A stretch of 64,000 nt of DNA from Dichetophora obliterata (Eukaryota > Arthropoda > Insecta > Diptera > Sciomyzidae): assembly GCA_963920525.1 (NCBI GenBank), contig OY986438.1:124626920-124690919 (forward strand), read 5' to 3'. Shown here in pieces: positions 23,716-35,108 of this stretch. The notes under the pieces were generated by a model that had not been told where the DNA came from, did no database searches, and saw only the letters and a list, made by a program, of their open reading frames with translations. How positions within the stretch are numbered: position 1 is the stretch's first letter; the number at the start of each line of letters is the position of its first letter. Both the position numbers and the translations under genes were made by a program.

Positions 23716-25125
23716 CACAAGTGGTTTTTTGAATCCCAATGCGTTTGTACAAGCAGAAGTGACGCCGAACGTTCTGGACGCCCAAGTGAGGTCCACACCA
23801 GAAATGGTCACTAAAAATTACGATATCGTGTTGGCCGATCGCAGATTTTAAATGCGCGAGAGTGTTGAGGCCGTAGGCATCTCAAACAAATGGGTGTGGA
23901 ACATTTTGCGAAATCATTTAGATACGAATAAATTAACCGCAAGAAGGGTGCCGCGTTTGCTCATTCTCGATCATAAACGTGATCGTGTGACTGATTCAAA
24001 GGCGTGTTTTAGGTTGTTGATCAAAGATAAGAAGGATTTTTTTTCCGTTCGTAACCGTGGACGAAACATGGATCCATCACTACACACTAGAGACAAAGGA
24101 ACAATCGAAACAGTGGACTTCACCGACCGAACGTGCTGCTTGGAAGGCGAAGGTTATGGATCGGCCGGAAAGGTTATGGTGACAGTATTTTGGGATAAAC
24201 GGGGTATAATCTACTTCCCCAGCAACACTCAGTTCGTACGCCTAAACATTTTTTAATATTAACATTTTCAACTTTTATTTATATTAAGAAATCAATGTTT
24301 TTAATACAACAAAGTTTGTTTTTGTATTCTTAAAGCTTGAAATTTAATTTCTAAGCCCGCGTTCATAGTTTTTTGGAGTAAGGATAGGTTTTGCTGAAAA
24401 ATGCTTTGTGTATAAACATATTAAAAAAGCCCAGTCTTAATAGTGCAAGCTGATTCCGAGCACAAAGCTACTTTTTAAATTGTTTTCAGCCCTTGTTTTT
24501 GCATCTCGCTTGCTCACAAAAGAAGAAGGCGCGCACTATAAACATGAATAAGCTCAATAAGCTACTTTGTGAAGCGTGGTAGAAGCATCCAGTATGATAA
24601 AAAATGAACGCGGCCTTAGAAATAACATTGCAAGCTTAAAGAATACAACAAACTTTGTTGCATCAAAAACATTAATTTCTTAATATAAAAAAAAGTAAAA
24701 TATTAAAAAATATGTAGGCGTACGAACTGAGTGTTGTTGGGGTAATACATCGATTACCTTCCACCGAAAAGAACGATCAATGGCGAATACTATGCAGCCG
24801 AATTGGACCGTTTCAACGACGCTTTGAAAGAGAAACATCCCAATTTGGCGAGGAAAACAAGGCTCTTCCATTAATACAATGCACGCGCTCACGCATGCAT
24901 AGCTCCCATGGCAAAATTCCATGAATTAAAGTACTAATTGCTTCTTCATCCAGAAAATTCTCCAGATTTGTCCCCTACAACTATTTTCTGTTTTCAAACC
25001 TGAAGAAATTTTTCGGCGAAAAGAGATTCACCACCAGAGAGGAGCTCATCACCGAAACTGAGGCCTATTTTGAGGACCTTTCCATTCCTTCAGATGAGAT
25101 AAAAAAATTGCAGGAACGTTGAACG
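23716..25125 (+). pseudogene. mariner (irritans-type) transposase pseudogene, split by an insertion
   Basis: The N-terminal part (23,716-24,216) reads AERSGRPSE, EAVGISNKWVWNILRNH, VPRLLILDHKRDRVTDSK and GKVMVTVFWDKRGII. The C-terminal part (24,751-25,125) reads TINGEYYAAELDRFNDALKE, HPNLARK, FHELKY, HPENSPDLSP and, in a shifted frame, EELITETEAYFEDL. These are the mariner blocks in order, including the third catalytic aspartate region (SPDL). The second aspartate block (HQDNAP) is decayed to HXYNARAH. There are stops and frameshifts in both parts, and a 526-bp foldback element lies between them. The TIRs of the mariner were not found. Confidence 0.85.
24217..24742. mobile_element. foldback element nested in the mariner pseudogene
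   Basis: The arms begin CCCCAGCAACACTCAGTTCG on the left and CCCCAACAACACTCAGTTCG on the right (reverse complement), and pair for about 150 bp, to CCGCGTTCAT. The flanks are TAATCTACTT (24,207-24,216) and TAATACAT (24,743-24,750). The mariner codons expected at this place (Gly-Ile-Ile-Tyr-Ile-Asp-Tyr-Leu) run across the flanks. The pair is therefore read as an 8-10-bp target duplication with a small deletion. No coding sequence is inside. Confidence 0.75.
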
Positions 25126-25159
25126 GTTCCATATTGAAAGTTGCGCTTGCAATAGGGTT

Positions 25160-25285
25160 TCAAAATTTTATTAATAAAAACGTATTTTTTAATTGTAGAA
25201 GTGTAGAATTTAGCAGGATATGTGTATTTTGATACGGTGCATCCATAATCAATCAAAAAGTCGATTTTGAATTTTTTTTTACTTA
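25160..25285 (+). repeat. dispersed repeat R, copy 2
   Basis: It follows the mariner C-terminus directly and shares AATTGTAGAAGTGTA, TATTTTGATACGGTGCATC and ATAATCAATCAAAAAGTCGA with the copies at 11,371 and 36,785. Confidence 0.6.
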
Positions 25286-25289
25286 CCGC

Positions 25290-25778
25290 TTTTTTGATTG
25301 ATAATGACTATATATTTTTTACCAAATAAGGTGAGAAACACTAAGAATTGGTTGGGTTTTATGCACTGGTATAATGAATTTTCTGCATGACTATAGCCGC
25401 ACTTCGATATATTTCAGTTCCTTGCAAGCTGCCACGTTTGATGCACAAATTTCTTAAAACTTTTAAGTTTTTTTTTTAATATATGATCTAGTTTTACGCA
25501 ATGTCACGAGGTTAGTATTTAACAGCATACATTTTCTGGTGAAAAAAAGTTTACTAAGGGTGATCCATGGAGAACAAGGGTCCATGGAACACAAAAAAGG
25601 TCCATGGAACTTCAATCATTTGATTCTCGTCTGAACAAAACCTTACTTGACTCGCGGCAACATACAGTAAATTATACGAAACACAGTTGACTGCGCGGCA
25701 ACATACACGAGAGAGAAATTAAGAAAAAGCAACAGCAATGCCACATAGATCTGTTCATAATATAACTAAACAAGTTAG
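25290..25778. other. unassigned DNA
   Basis: No gene or element was recognised. The word GGTCCATGGAAC occurs with variants three times at about 25,562-25,612. Confidence 0.4.
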
Positions 25779-25779
25779 G

Positions 25780-26038
25780 TGCGGATGACGAAAGTCAAAT
25801 AAAAGAAAATCAAAACGAGAGCGTGCTATGGTTGCTATGGCAGCTGATGCAAAAAGGAGATGTCAAAAATATTTTTTGTCAAACAAAGAATATAAATAAA
25901 TAAATTTAAAACAACACAATATTGAAGAAGAAAAATTTTGCTCAACGCTCATTTTGTATTACAGACACAATTTTTTAAAATTTTTCAAAAAATAGCGTTC
26001 GTTTTATGTTTTCTTTTGTTTGACGTTCGTCATCCGCA
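25780..26038. mobile_element. short TIR MITE (259 bp)
   Basis: The left end TGCGGATGACGAAAGTCAAA and the right end (reverse complement TGCGGATGACGAACGTCAAA) continue as inverted repeats through AAAAGAAAA and AAAACGA, about 40 bp. It has no coding capacity. A target duplication was not evident. Confidence 0.65.
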
Positions 26039-26158
26039 GCTCATGAGAAAATAGGTTGTGTGCGCGGCTACCTGATATATAGATAAATAGTTGTATCGTG
26101 GATATGTTGAAGTGTTTGAGTTATTCTCGCGTTCTTCTCTTCCATATGTATCCTACAG

Positions 26159-27204
26159 CAAGTGATGCCAGAAAAGGGAATTTTCCCCGTTTTGCGGGAG
26201 TTTTTAAACATAAAGGGGAAAACGGGAATAACACTCTTAAAAACGGGGAAAATTAGGTTGACCACACATTTGTGTAAAAAGTGGAATTTCGTCACAAAGT
26301 CTATAAATTATATGATGACTTTTTAACATTTTGTGTTAAGATACATTTTAAAATTATCTGAGTCATTTTGAGTTTTTATTTAATTTTTTTAATATCTGAA
26401 TTTGCCTGTTCTTCAAACGTAACATGTTCTCTGTCCAGTTTAATTTGGTTTATTTGCTTGACTGTCCAGCTTTATTTGGAAAATGGGTTAGTGAAACAGA
26501 CAGTTATATAAAGATTTTGTTTCTCCTATCCTATTTTGTTTTGTAAATCCTATCGTTTAAAAAAATTAAAGATGTTTTTTATTAATTCCGTTGTGTTCCT
26601 AATTTTCTCATTTATTTAAAATATCTGAATTAATTGATCTCGACTTAGAATATAAATCACTATGAAATTTTGATTATATAGTGAACATTATATGTGCCAT
26701 ATTTTTGGCATCATGTTTAAATATGAAATTTGCAGACACAAGTGAAATATTCCTTCAAATTAAAAAATTGATTTAGTTCATTTTTCTCTTCCGCTTAGCG
26801 TTGATTGCGCTGAGAGAGCTTTTTTTGCCATATATTTAAATAAAACTTATTTAAGAAACCTGTTACCGTACCGAAAGTGGTATTTTAGACACCAAAATGC
26901 TTATGAAAAATTAAAACTTATTATTAGAAATAGAAATTGGAAGTGTTTACAGTTACACTCAAGTAATAAATGTGATATATTTCTTAAGACATTTATTTAA
27001 TTACAATACTAAGGTTTATGTTATGTTGTTATATTTTCTATTTGAAATAAAACACTGAAGCAAGAAATAAAATGTCGATAATTTTCCTTTAAAATACTTA
27101 AAAACAGGGGAAATAACAGGAAAATATAAAGGGAATAACGGAAAAAACTTCTTGAAATGCATGAAGAAAACGAGAATGATATCTCCAAAAATCTGGCAAC
27201 ACTG
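26159..27204 (+). mobile_element. decayed hAT element
   Basis: The left end CAAGTGATGCCAG and the right end (reverse complement CAGTGTTGCCAG) are hAT-like termini. Flanks CCTACAG and GCTACAG suggest an 8-bp target duplication that has drifted by one position. Inside, near 26,779-26,880, one frame reads LPLSVDCAERAFFAIYLNKT. This resembles the C-terminal hAT dimerisation block, in which an S..ERxFS motif is followed by K..LRN. The rest of the transposase is not recognisable, so this is an old copy. Confidence 0.6.
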
Positions 27205-27840
27205 GCTACAGTAACGATGTTCAACAAAGTTGTGTCGCTATGTAATTTGTTGTTTTTTTCTCATTGCACCATTGAGGAAAAATGATTTTACATTCGCTTA
27301 GTTTTACCTATCTTAGTGGCAACATATTCGAATAAAAATTATATTCAGCAAATCTTCTCGAAAACACCTTTCCATTGATATAAGATATATGTGACTATGT
27401 TGACTTAATGCTGGTAAATTGGTACCGCAATTTTTTTGTTTTCGTATTAATAATATATAGACATAACAATCTAAAATAATAGTACATAATAAGATTTTAA
27501 TCGAAATGCAAAAAATCTTGATTTTTTTATAAAAGTTAGAATTCCAGACCCTTAAACTTGCTCTCATCTTTTGCTACCAAGGACGATGAACCGGGCCTTG
27601 AGCATAGTGGCAAGCGATTTTGCACATTAAAATACATTTTTGAGTAAAAATTGGAGATGGAACATTTTTAAATTCTATTGTTTTTAGAATACAAACCATT
27701 TGCTGAACTGAGTATTTTAAACCATTTTACGGTATTAATTTGGGTAGATAGTAATTTTGCGATTAAAGATTAAAATCATAGCTTTGCCGCCAGCTATCTC
27801 ATAGCCAAATTCTAAAGGGACAAGTTTTGGGATGGTTATT
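27205..27840. other. unassigned AT-rich DNA
   Basis: Nothing was recognised. The open frames are short and compositionally like the surroundings. Confidence 0.4.
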
Positions 27841-28008
27841 CTGTGTGCGAATTGATCTAAATGCAACCTTAACTAAATTGTGTCGATAGGGCAGTGCTTC
27901 CGAAATAATTTAGGTATTTCTTGAGCTACCTAAATGCTTACTAAATAAGGAAGCCTGCCTTATCGACACAATTTAGTTTAGGTCGCTTTTAGATCAATTA
28001 GCACACAG
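27841..28008. repeat. 168-bp hairpin MITE
   Basis: CTGTGTGCGAATTGATCTAA at the left pairs with CTGTGTGCTAATTGATCTAA (reverse complement of the right end). The arms continue through AACTAAATTGTGTCGATA and GGCAG.GCTTCC for about 65 bp around a small loop near 27,915-27,940. No gene is present. Confidence 0.75.
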
Positions 28009-28025
28009 CCTTAATTCTGACTTTC

Positions 28026-28692
28026 ATACACGGAGAAAACTGTTTGCTAAATTTGTATTGTGGTTAAGCAAAACTTGCGCTTTTTAATGCTTTTTTAATA
28101 AAACTAATGCAAGATTTAAGCAAAAACTAATAAGAATTTGCTATTCCAGTTTATAATAACTACAAAAAATTTTGATTAAATTCAAACAAAATTTTGCTAA
28201 GTTTTTATAAAAAATTTGCAAATATTTGCTAAGTTATTATAAATTGGAATAGCAAATTTTGATTAGTTTTTGCTGAAATGAAGTGAAATAATTATTAACA
28301 TTAAACTAAATTGAAATATTACCACCATCTGGAGATTTGAACCTCGGCCACGCGAGTGTAAGTGCATGGGCTTATCCATTCCACCATCGCAGTTGTCAAC
28401 CAATCGTCGCCTAATTTTCTTTATTAGGAATAAACGTAAATAATTAGAAATTTACTTGAACTTAGTAAAAATTTGTTATCGGAGCTTATAATAAATTAGC
28501 AAATATTTGCTTTTTCAGTTTATAATAACTTAGCCTTTTAATAAAATTTTGCTTTTTCCTAAATACATGAGGTGTGATTTCAATTTAGCAATCTTTTTCT
28601 AAAATCCCACAGTGATTGAGCAAAGTTTTGCTGATTTGCTTTTAAGTAAAACGTTTGCTTGATTCAAGCAGAATAATTATCTGCGTGTGCAA
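28026..28692. mobile_element. TIR-like element with central tRNA-like head
   Basis: The left end reads CACGGAGAAAACTGTTTGCT and the right end, reverse complemented, reads CACGCAGATAATTATTCTGC. The interior repeats TTTGCTAA and TTATAATAACTTAGCAAA words in both orientations. The SINE copy at 28,290-28,430 is almost exactly central. The termini match only partly, so the boundary call is tentative. Confidence 0.4.
28290..28430 (-). repeat. tRNA-derived SINE copy 2
   Basis: The minus strand reads ACAACTGCGATGGTGGAATG, TAAGCCCATGCACTTACACT and GGTTCAAATCTCCAG. It has the same A-box/B-box layout as copy 1 at 7,685-7,815, with shared flanks. The B box is intact. Confidence 0.65.
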
Positions 28693-30886
28693 AAATCACG
28701 ATTTTTTTAACTTCTGCTTATACTTCACTACCAAGGACGATGGTCAGGGAATAAAGTCGATCGATTTTCCACATTATAAAAACTTATTGAGCAACAATTT
28801 TGGATGAAACCATTCATCTGCTATACATTTTTTTGTAAATAAAAAAGAAAACATTTTCCTAAACTAAGTTTGTTACTTCTGATCCTTGTGCAAAGCCTAT
28901 GTGAAAAACGATTTATATAAATTAAGGAAAACAAAAGTTTTCCAAATAAATTATTTTTAAATGTTGGAACTTTTCACAAAACCTACTCCATAATTAGAAT
29001 ATGTACAAGTAGCCATGGTGACGATATCGATATTTTAAAAAAACAATAAGCCACATTCAAGAGAAATAATATTGACATCAATTTAACATGAAAAGTTCCA
29101 TATTAAGGTGCTACAACACATTTTTTAATTAAAAAACCCCCCATTGAAAATTCCGGGTGCGAGCCTGGTGTGTTTGTAAATGTGTGTAGGCCGTTGACGT
29201 AGCTTCGTGGTCGTTAAAAACATATCAGCTATTCAATACACAGACAAGCCTCAAGTCTGCACAAGGTTATGCTAGGCCTGTTCCCAAGCTACTGTGGTAA
29301 ATAAATCAAAGCATGAAAAATTTTCTAGTAAATCTTATTTTCATTTTTTTCCTATAATCCTTGTTATTGGAATTCGTTGCTGTAGTTTGCTAACTTAAAT
29401 CAAAGGCATTGAGTAGTTATTGAAAAATTGAGAGTTATTTGCATGGAAAGTGTTGGGCTACACATATTGACTGAAGTGGGTTTTATCCCAAAATCAAGCC
29501 TTATTTTCGGTTCCAATTTTCCCAACTATGGCATTTTAGGAATCTTAGCTTAAAGTCTCTTACCAAGCAATTCCAACTCATGTGGAGCTCATGTTTCATT
29601 ATTATCATCATCATAATCATCATAGATACTTGGAAAAGTTTTGCCCTTAAAATTTGCGGCAAAATTCAGGCATCGAGCAAATATTTATGCAAAATTTATA
29701 TGAAGGAAGGAAAGGGAAAACTTAATGTTATATACAGATATTTGATGTTCGAGCAATTGACTTTGTGAAATCCTTTATGGTCGATAATGGAAACAATTTT
29801 AACATTATAAATAGCTACTGCCTTTTATACTCAAGGCCACACTTGTTTTTGAAGTGCCCAGCTCTCAGCTTGTTAGCAAAATATTTCCACTTATTAACTG
29901 TACAATAAGTAATTTAATTGAAGTCTTTCGTTTGTTAAATATTTTCTTGGCAATTTTGGCCAATAAACAATCAAAGCTATGCAGAAATTATGCACTGGTG
30001 CAGACCAAAAGAGAAAAATAATATTGAGCTTTGTAATATTTGATCAACAATTGTATTGCCTTTCACTTTGAGCATTCTATGATTTATTAAAATTTGCATA
30101 AATGCCAAAGTTGAGCAGAGTCTTAGAACAATATAAAAATTAAAACTGCAAATTTTATTCAGGAGCTTTATTTCGTTTTTTTTCTGATTTCATGCAAGCA
30201 AATTCACACACTTTAATCTGAGAATATTGCATAACATACTTTGATTTGTTATGTCAAACATTTTTTCATTTTCTAAAATATGCCAAATATTCCTAGCACA
30301 GTGATGATTCAAGTTAGCTTCGTTTAGAGTTGTTTTGTCGCATGTAAGACCAAAACACATTTCTAATTATTCACACAACCTTCAATTTTGAGCTTACATG
30401 ATTTTCAATTAAAATTCAATTAATATACATATGCAAATATTTTAAATTCTTACGTTTGGTTGCTATGTTGTATGTACAATAATATGTCGGATTTTATTTT
30501 CATAACTTAATTGCTCCAAATATGTACATAAATTGGCAGTGGTTTTAAATTATCTTAAAGCAGCAAGGCACAGTGGTAAAAAGCTTAATATATGTTTAAC
30601 TTTTTAAATAATATCTAAGTTAATATAACCTTAATTTCAATTGTAATTTAGAAAACCACTTGAAATTCATAAGATATGATGTAAAGTTAATAAAATTACG
30701 TTGTACTGAGAAAATCTATAGTTTTCAAGAATATTTTTGATGTCCAACTAACATGAAATTTTTTATTACATACCTATTCTCCGTATAAAATATCACTAAA
30801 AAAGCTTTCGAATACCGTTCCCTTTTTCAACCAACAACTTTTCATACAAAAAAAAAATTGTACATAATATTGAATTTAAAATAACA
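28693..30886. other. unassigned DNA, low repeat content
   Basis: About 2.2 kb without a supportable gene. There is an ATC microsatellite at about 29,597-29,622. The stretch 29,140-29,300 is GC-richer but no open frame is recognisable in it. Confidence 0.45.
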
Positions 30887-32094
30887 CAGAGCCAAAAACC
30901 ACCACATAAATCAATAAGACCACCTAATTAAGCTATTTTATTAGGTTTTCTTGTTAATATTACCAAATAATAAGAATTTTCCCATAGAGAAATCTTTTCA
31001 ATTCCAAAGAGAAAATCTAATTTAAAATTTACAACTGCTATCAAACATTTTTTAATAAGATTTCTTATTAAATTAATGAAATTATGTGGTAGCTTTATTA
31101 ATAATTTAATTTAATAAGAAAATCTTTTTTCACTCTCGAAAGTTTAAGAAGAGACCACCTTAAAATAATAAGAAAATCTTGTTGATCCGCTTTTATAAGT
31201 TTTTCTTATTAAACACCCTTTTAAGAAGGTACAAACGGTAAAAATGCCACTTATTCTTTGCTTTTGCTTTCAGTTGTAATTGTGAAGTAAAATCGTGAAG
31301 TCTGTGTGTATTTTATGGATTTAATTTATTTAAAGTAAAATAAAAATATGTGATAATGATACTTATGTTCCCGAACTCAAGCCATATTTCAGTCGTGGTG
31401 CTAAAGAGACTCAATTTCGACTTTACTAAAATTTATGGAGTAAAGTCGAATTAGGTTTTTCAAAAAATTAAGATTGAGGATGTCGCACCTTTCTTTCTCG
31501 ACAGCGCCGGGTATTTTGGTGACAAAGTCATATTTTCTTAAGTTAAAAAAACTTATTTATACAACAACTTTGAATTTTTTTTTTTTTGCTTTTTGTGAGA
31601 TTAGATTTCAACAGACGTATTTTATTTATATATATATATACATATATATATATATACAAATTTTATTTCCTAATAAATTGTAATAAACCATCATACTTTA
31701 TATTTAATATTGCAGGCAATTAAAAGTATATTTCTAGGTAAAATGTTAATAAGATTCCGTTTTGATTTAAAAATATTGCCTTATTAAAATTTAAAAAGAA
31801 ATCGTATTAAATGAATAAGGTGTCCTTATTAAATTTCAAAAATAAATCCTATTAAATCTATAAGATTTCTTCTTGAAAACCAAGAAGTTTTGATAAGATT
31901 TTCTTATTGTTTTTAAAAGTGTTTTTAAAAAAAACATTAAGATTCTTCTTAAAATTATGTAGTTTGCCTAATTAAAAAAGCTCATAGTTTTAATAAGATT
32001 TTCTCTATGGTTTTAATAAGACAATATTCTTGGATGAAAACAATAGAGTAAACTTATTGATTTTCTTATATTTTATTAGGTTGTTTTGGCTCTG
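30887..32094. mobile_element. TIR element with internal AAGATTTTCTTATT repeats
   Basis: The left end CAGAGCCAAAAACCACC and the right end (reverse complement CAGAGCCAAAACAACC) form TIRs of about 16 bp. The interior has many copies of TTAATAAGATTTTCTTATT-like palindromic words in both subterminal regions (about 30,930-31,230 and 31,735-32,070). A TA microsatellite lies at 31,628-31,658. No transposase was recognised. The terminus looks hAT-like, but no duplicated target is visible. Confidence 0.6.
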
Positions 32095-34237
32095 ATAATG
32101 GGAAATTTTTTAAGTTTAATTTTTGTAAGAAATTTCAACATCACACACATGTTACAAAAAAAAAACATTTTATTGTTGCGGACCTAGGGATAGTGTAAGA
32201 GATAGCGAAAAAATTCGCAATGTTGTTTTTTGTATTTTACATTAAATAATATCTTTCCTTCTCTCAATAACGTCTATAACACTTTCTTGCACCATGTTCT
32301 TCCTTATTTTTAACCAACTTCAAAAAAGAGGAGGTTCTCAAGTTGGTTGGTTTCTTTTTTTATAGATAATCTTTTATTTAAGAATTTTCTTCATACGCTC
32401 ATATCTCAGGTCAAAGATCACTTATCGAAAAAAAACAACCAAATTGTGCATGCGTCTTCATCTAGCACTTGTGTATGATACCTCATTTTCCATTCTAGAC
32501 CCTGCCAATCCTGACAGCTCAGAAATCCTTGCTGAAATAAATTCGAGTAAAATACAGATACTCGTATAACCGATTTAAAGATTTTTTTTCTTTAACTTCT
32601 TAACTCGAGTTAATAGCAAAAAGAGATCAACTTGACTTTCCAATGATGAAATTTTTTATAAAATTTTGAAAATTACTGAAATATTAAAGACATTTGGGGA
32701 AATTTTAACAATTTCGCAGTCAAAAATCAGAGTATTTATAATGGATTTATGAAAATTTTGTACGTATGTATAGATACTAGATATGTGTGTGCACTCTGTG
32801 TATAATACATCCAATATGCATGCCTCCTGTTTGTTATGTCAGTGCTGCAACTCGCTCCAAAGTGTACAAAATGCGCTGCACATTAATGCCATATTCTGCG
32901 CCATAAATAATCAAGGTACCAACCAAGCGTATTGTACTTCATGTACGCTACACTTGCGTCCACTAAAGCGGGCCTCGCTTAATGACATTTTATAGCTCCT
33001 TTTCACATCCTATTCATGTTCCTTTCGTCAGTGTTTTTTTTTCAGTTATGCAGCCATGCTTACATTTTTTCAAAATAGCGATGCTTGTGCTGAAGTTGCT
33101 GCCACAATTTATGAAAATCCCGCTATTAACTACCCACCTGTTGCTTAATTGCTTGTAATAATTAAGGCAGTGCTACCAAGTTGTAATGTATTTTTCTTGT
33201 TGCTAAATTAAATTTAAGGAAAACATTTTAATTTAACATAAATTAAAATGCCCGAAGCTTATAAAACAAGCTATATATCGCTATATATATCACATTATAT
33301 CAAATTTGTTATTAAGGTGACTGCATTAGTCAAATGAATGAATGGATGAAGTAATATTTTACCCATCCTCTCTAACTGTTATCCTCCTACTTGTGAGTTG
33401 TTTATTGTAGCATGACGCCCCTGATTTTACGACGGCGCTCCATAAATCACTCTCACTGCAAAAATATTTAACTTATGAAGTTTTGTTCGCAAAGTTTTGA
33501 TGAACGAGCACATTTCAACACTAATTGCTGCATAATTTAAGGCGCACTTAATGTTAGTTCAGTGCATTTTTGATGTCAGTGACAACGCCTCAACGACGAC
33601 GACGACGATGAGAATGACGATAACGATGACACGCCAAGTCCACCTGCAACGATGTGGTGCAGTATGAAGGCTAGTGTTGGTTTGAGTGTAAATTAAAAGT
33701 TAATGCGTATCCTTGCGCCACTCAAAAAACCAAGCAAAAACAATAAAGGGCATTAGCAAATATTGACGCAAAGCACAAAAAAATGTTCTTAGCGATTAGA
33801 ACATTAGATGACTAAATACTACAGTATGCGCTTTTAAACACATAATTAGTGTATGAATAAAAGTATTTTTCTTAACATATCTGGACATGTTATATATTCT
33901 TTTTAAAATCATAAGTTATGTTATAAAAAAAATCGTTAGGGCGCTTTAATTAAAACCCTTTTCTTGTGTTTTTGTTACATGGTTATACGAAATAAGGAAA
34001 AAAGAAAATGTTTTAGCGAAACTTTTTTAAAGAATTTTTTTTTTATTGTTGATAATTACTTTAATTTAGGTATGTGCATATATGTGTATACCAAATAATA
34101 ATCCGATGAAGAAGAAATTTGGATATGTCATTACAGACAAAATTTGAGGCAACACGTGGTTTTTTTTAACTATTTTGCTTAATATATAGTGGCTCTAAAT
34201 TCAATTACCAGCAAAAATTATTTTTTTCCCCATATAA
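32095..34237. other. unassigned DNA, low repeat content
   Basis: No gene is supported. At 32,318-32,355 AACCAACTT and AAGTTGGTT flank CAAAAAAGAGGAGGTTCTC, a motif I recall as widely dispersed in arthropod genomes (not verified). A GAC-rich trinucleotide tract lies at about 33,590-33,630. Confidence 0.45.
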
Positions 34238-34247
34238 ATCGTATGGG

Positions 34248-34959
34248 TACACACATAACCCCAAGTGTCACAATCCCAATTTTTAAATTTGAGATTATGC
34301 CACTCCTTATATAGTGACGTAAGCCCAAATTTTTTACTTGGGGCAATATTACTGCTTGAAAAGTGTCATAACCAAAATTGGGATAATGCCAATTTTGAGC
34401 CTAAAAATGAGAAAATTTGGATAGACATTTCGAAATTTTTTGTTTTTAGCTAAAATTAATTTTTTTGACTATTTTTTCGTGGAGCGTATGTATGTAATAA
34501 GAGCTTTAAATTCAAAATCTCTACAAAGTAATGGCCACTGTCATCTGGTTTAAAAGTTATAGTGGTCCAAATTAAAGAAAATGGGCTCGAAAAACTTGCT
34601 ATCTTTCTATTAATAGCATTCTTTTATAAACTAAGCAAGAATATTTAAAGAAAAGTTATGCTATTACCTCTTCAATAAGCTAATAACCATTAAATTTTAT
34701 GCATTACTTTTCAAGATAGAACACTTTTATTACATATGTAAGTCCCACCTTTTTTCAGTAAACTAAACCAGTTCAGTACTAGTGACATAATCCTAAAAAA
34801 ATTTAGAAGTTTGACTTCTTTTTATTTGGGAATATGTCATCCCTTCCATAGTGACATAATCCCAATTAAAAAAATTGGGCTTATGTCACTGTATAAGGAG
34901 TGACATAATTCCAAAATTAAATATTGGGGTTGTGTCACTTGGGATTATAGCACGGCACC
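34248..34959. mobile_element. foldback element type F, copy 1
   Basis: A direct repeat ATCGTATGGG (34,238-34,247 and 34,960-34,969) brackets 712 bp with inverted arms of about 150 bp. The right terminus, reverse complemented, reads GGTGCCGTGCTATAATCCCA. The left terminus, allowing overlap with the target repeat, reads GGTACACACATAACCCCA. The arms and part of the interior iterate the word TGACATAATCCCAATTTT and its complement. There is no coding sequence. Confidence 0.8.
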
Positions 34960-34969
34960 ATCGTATGGG

Positions 34970-35108
34970 AAAATTAGAAAATGAATTCGTGACCTCTGAA
35001 CCTTTACCAACTGAGATGCGCTTCACAGAAGGTGTTTCTAAGGTCAAGTGGAAGTATTAAAGCCGCGGACATCTGTCAAAATAAAACAAATATTTTTTTG
35101 GGACACCC
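34970..35108. other. spacer between foldback element and Helitron C
   Basis: This contains TTTTTTTGGGACACCCTA at about 35,092-35,110. That is the complement of the TACAGGGTGTCCC word at 4,050, so it may be one terminus of a further transposon whose other end was not found. Confidence 0.3.
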
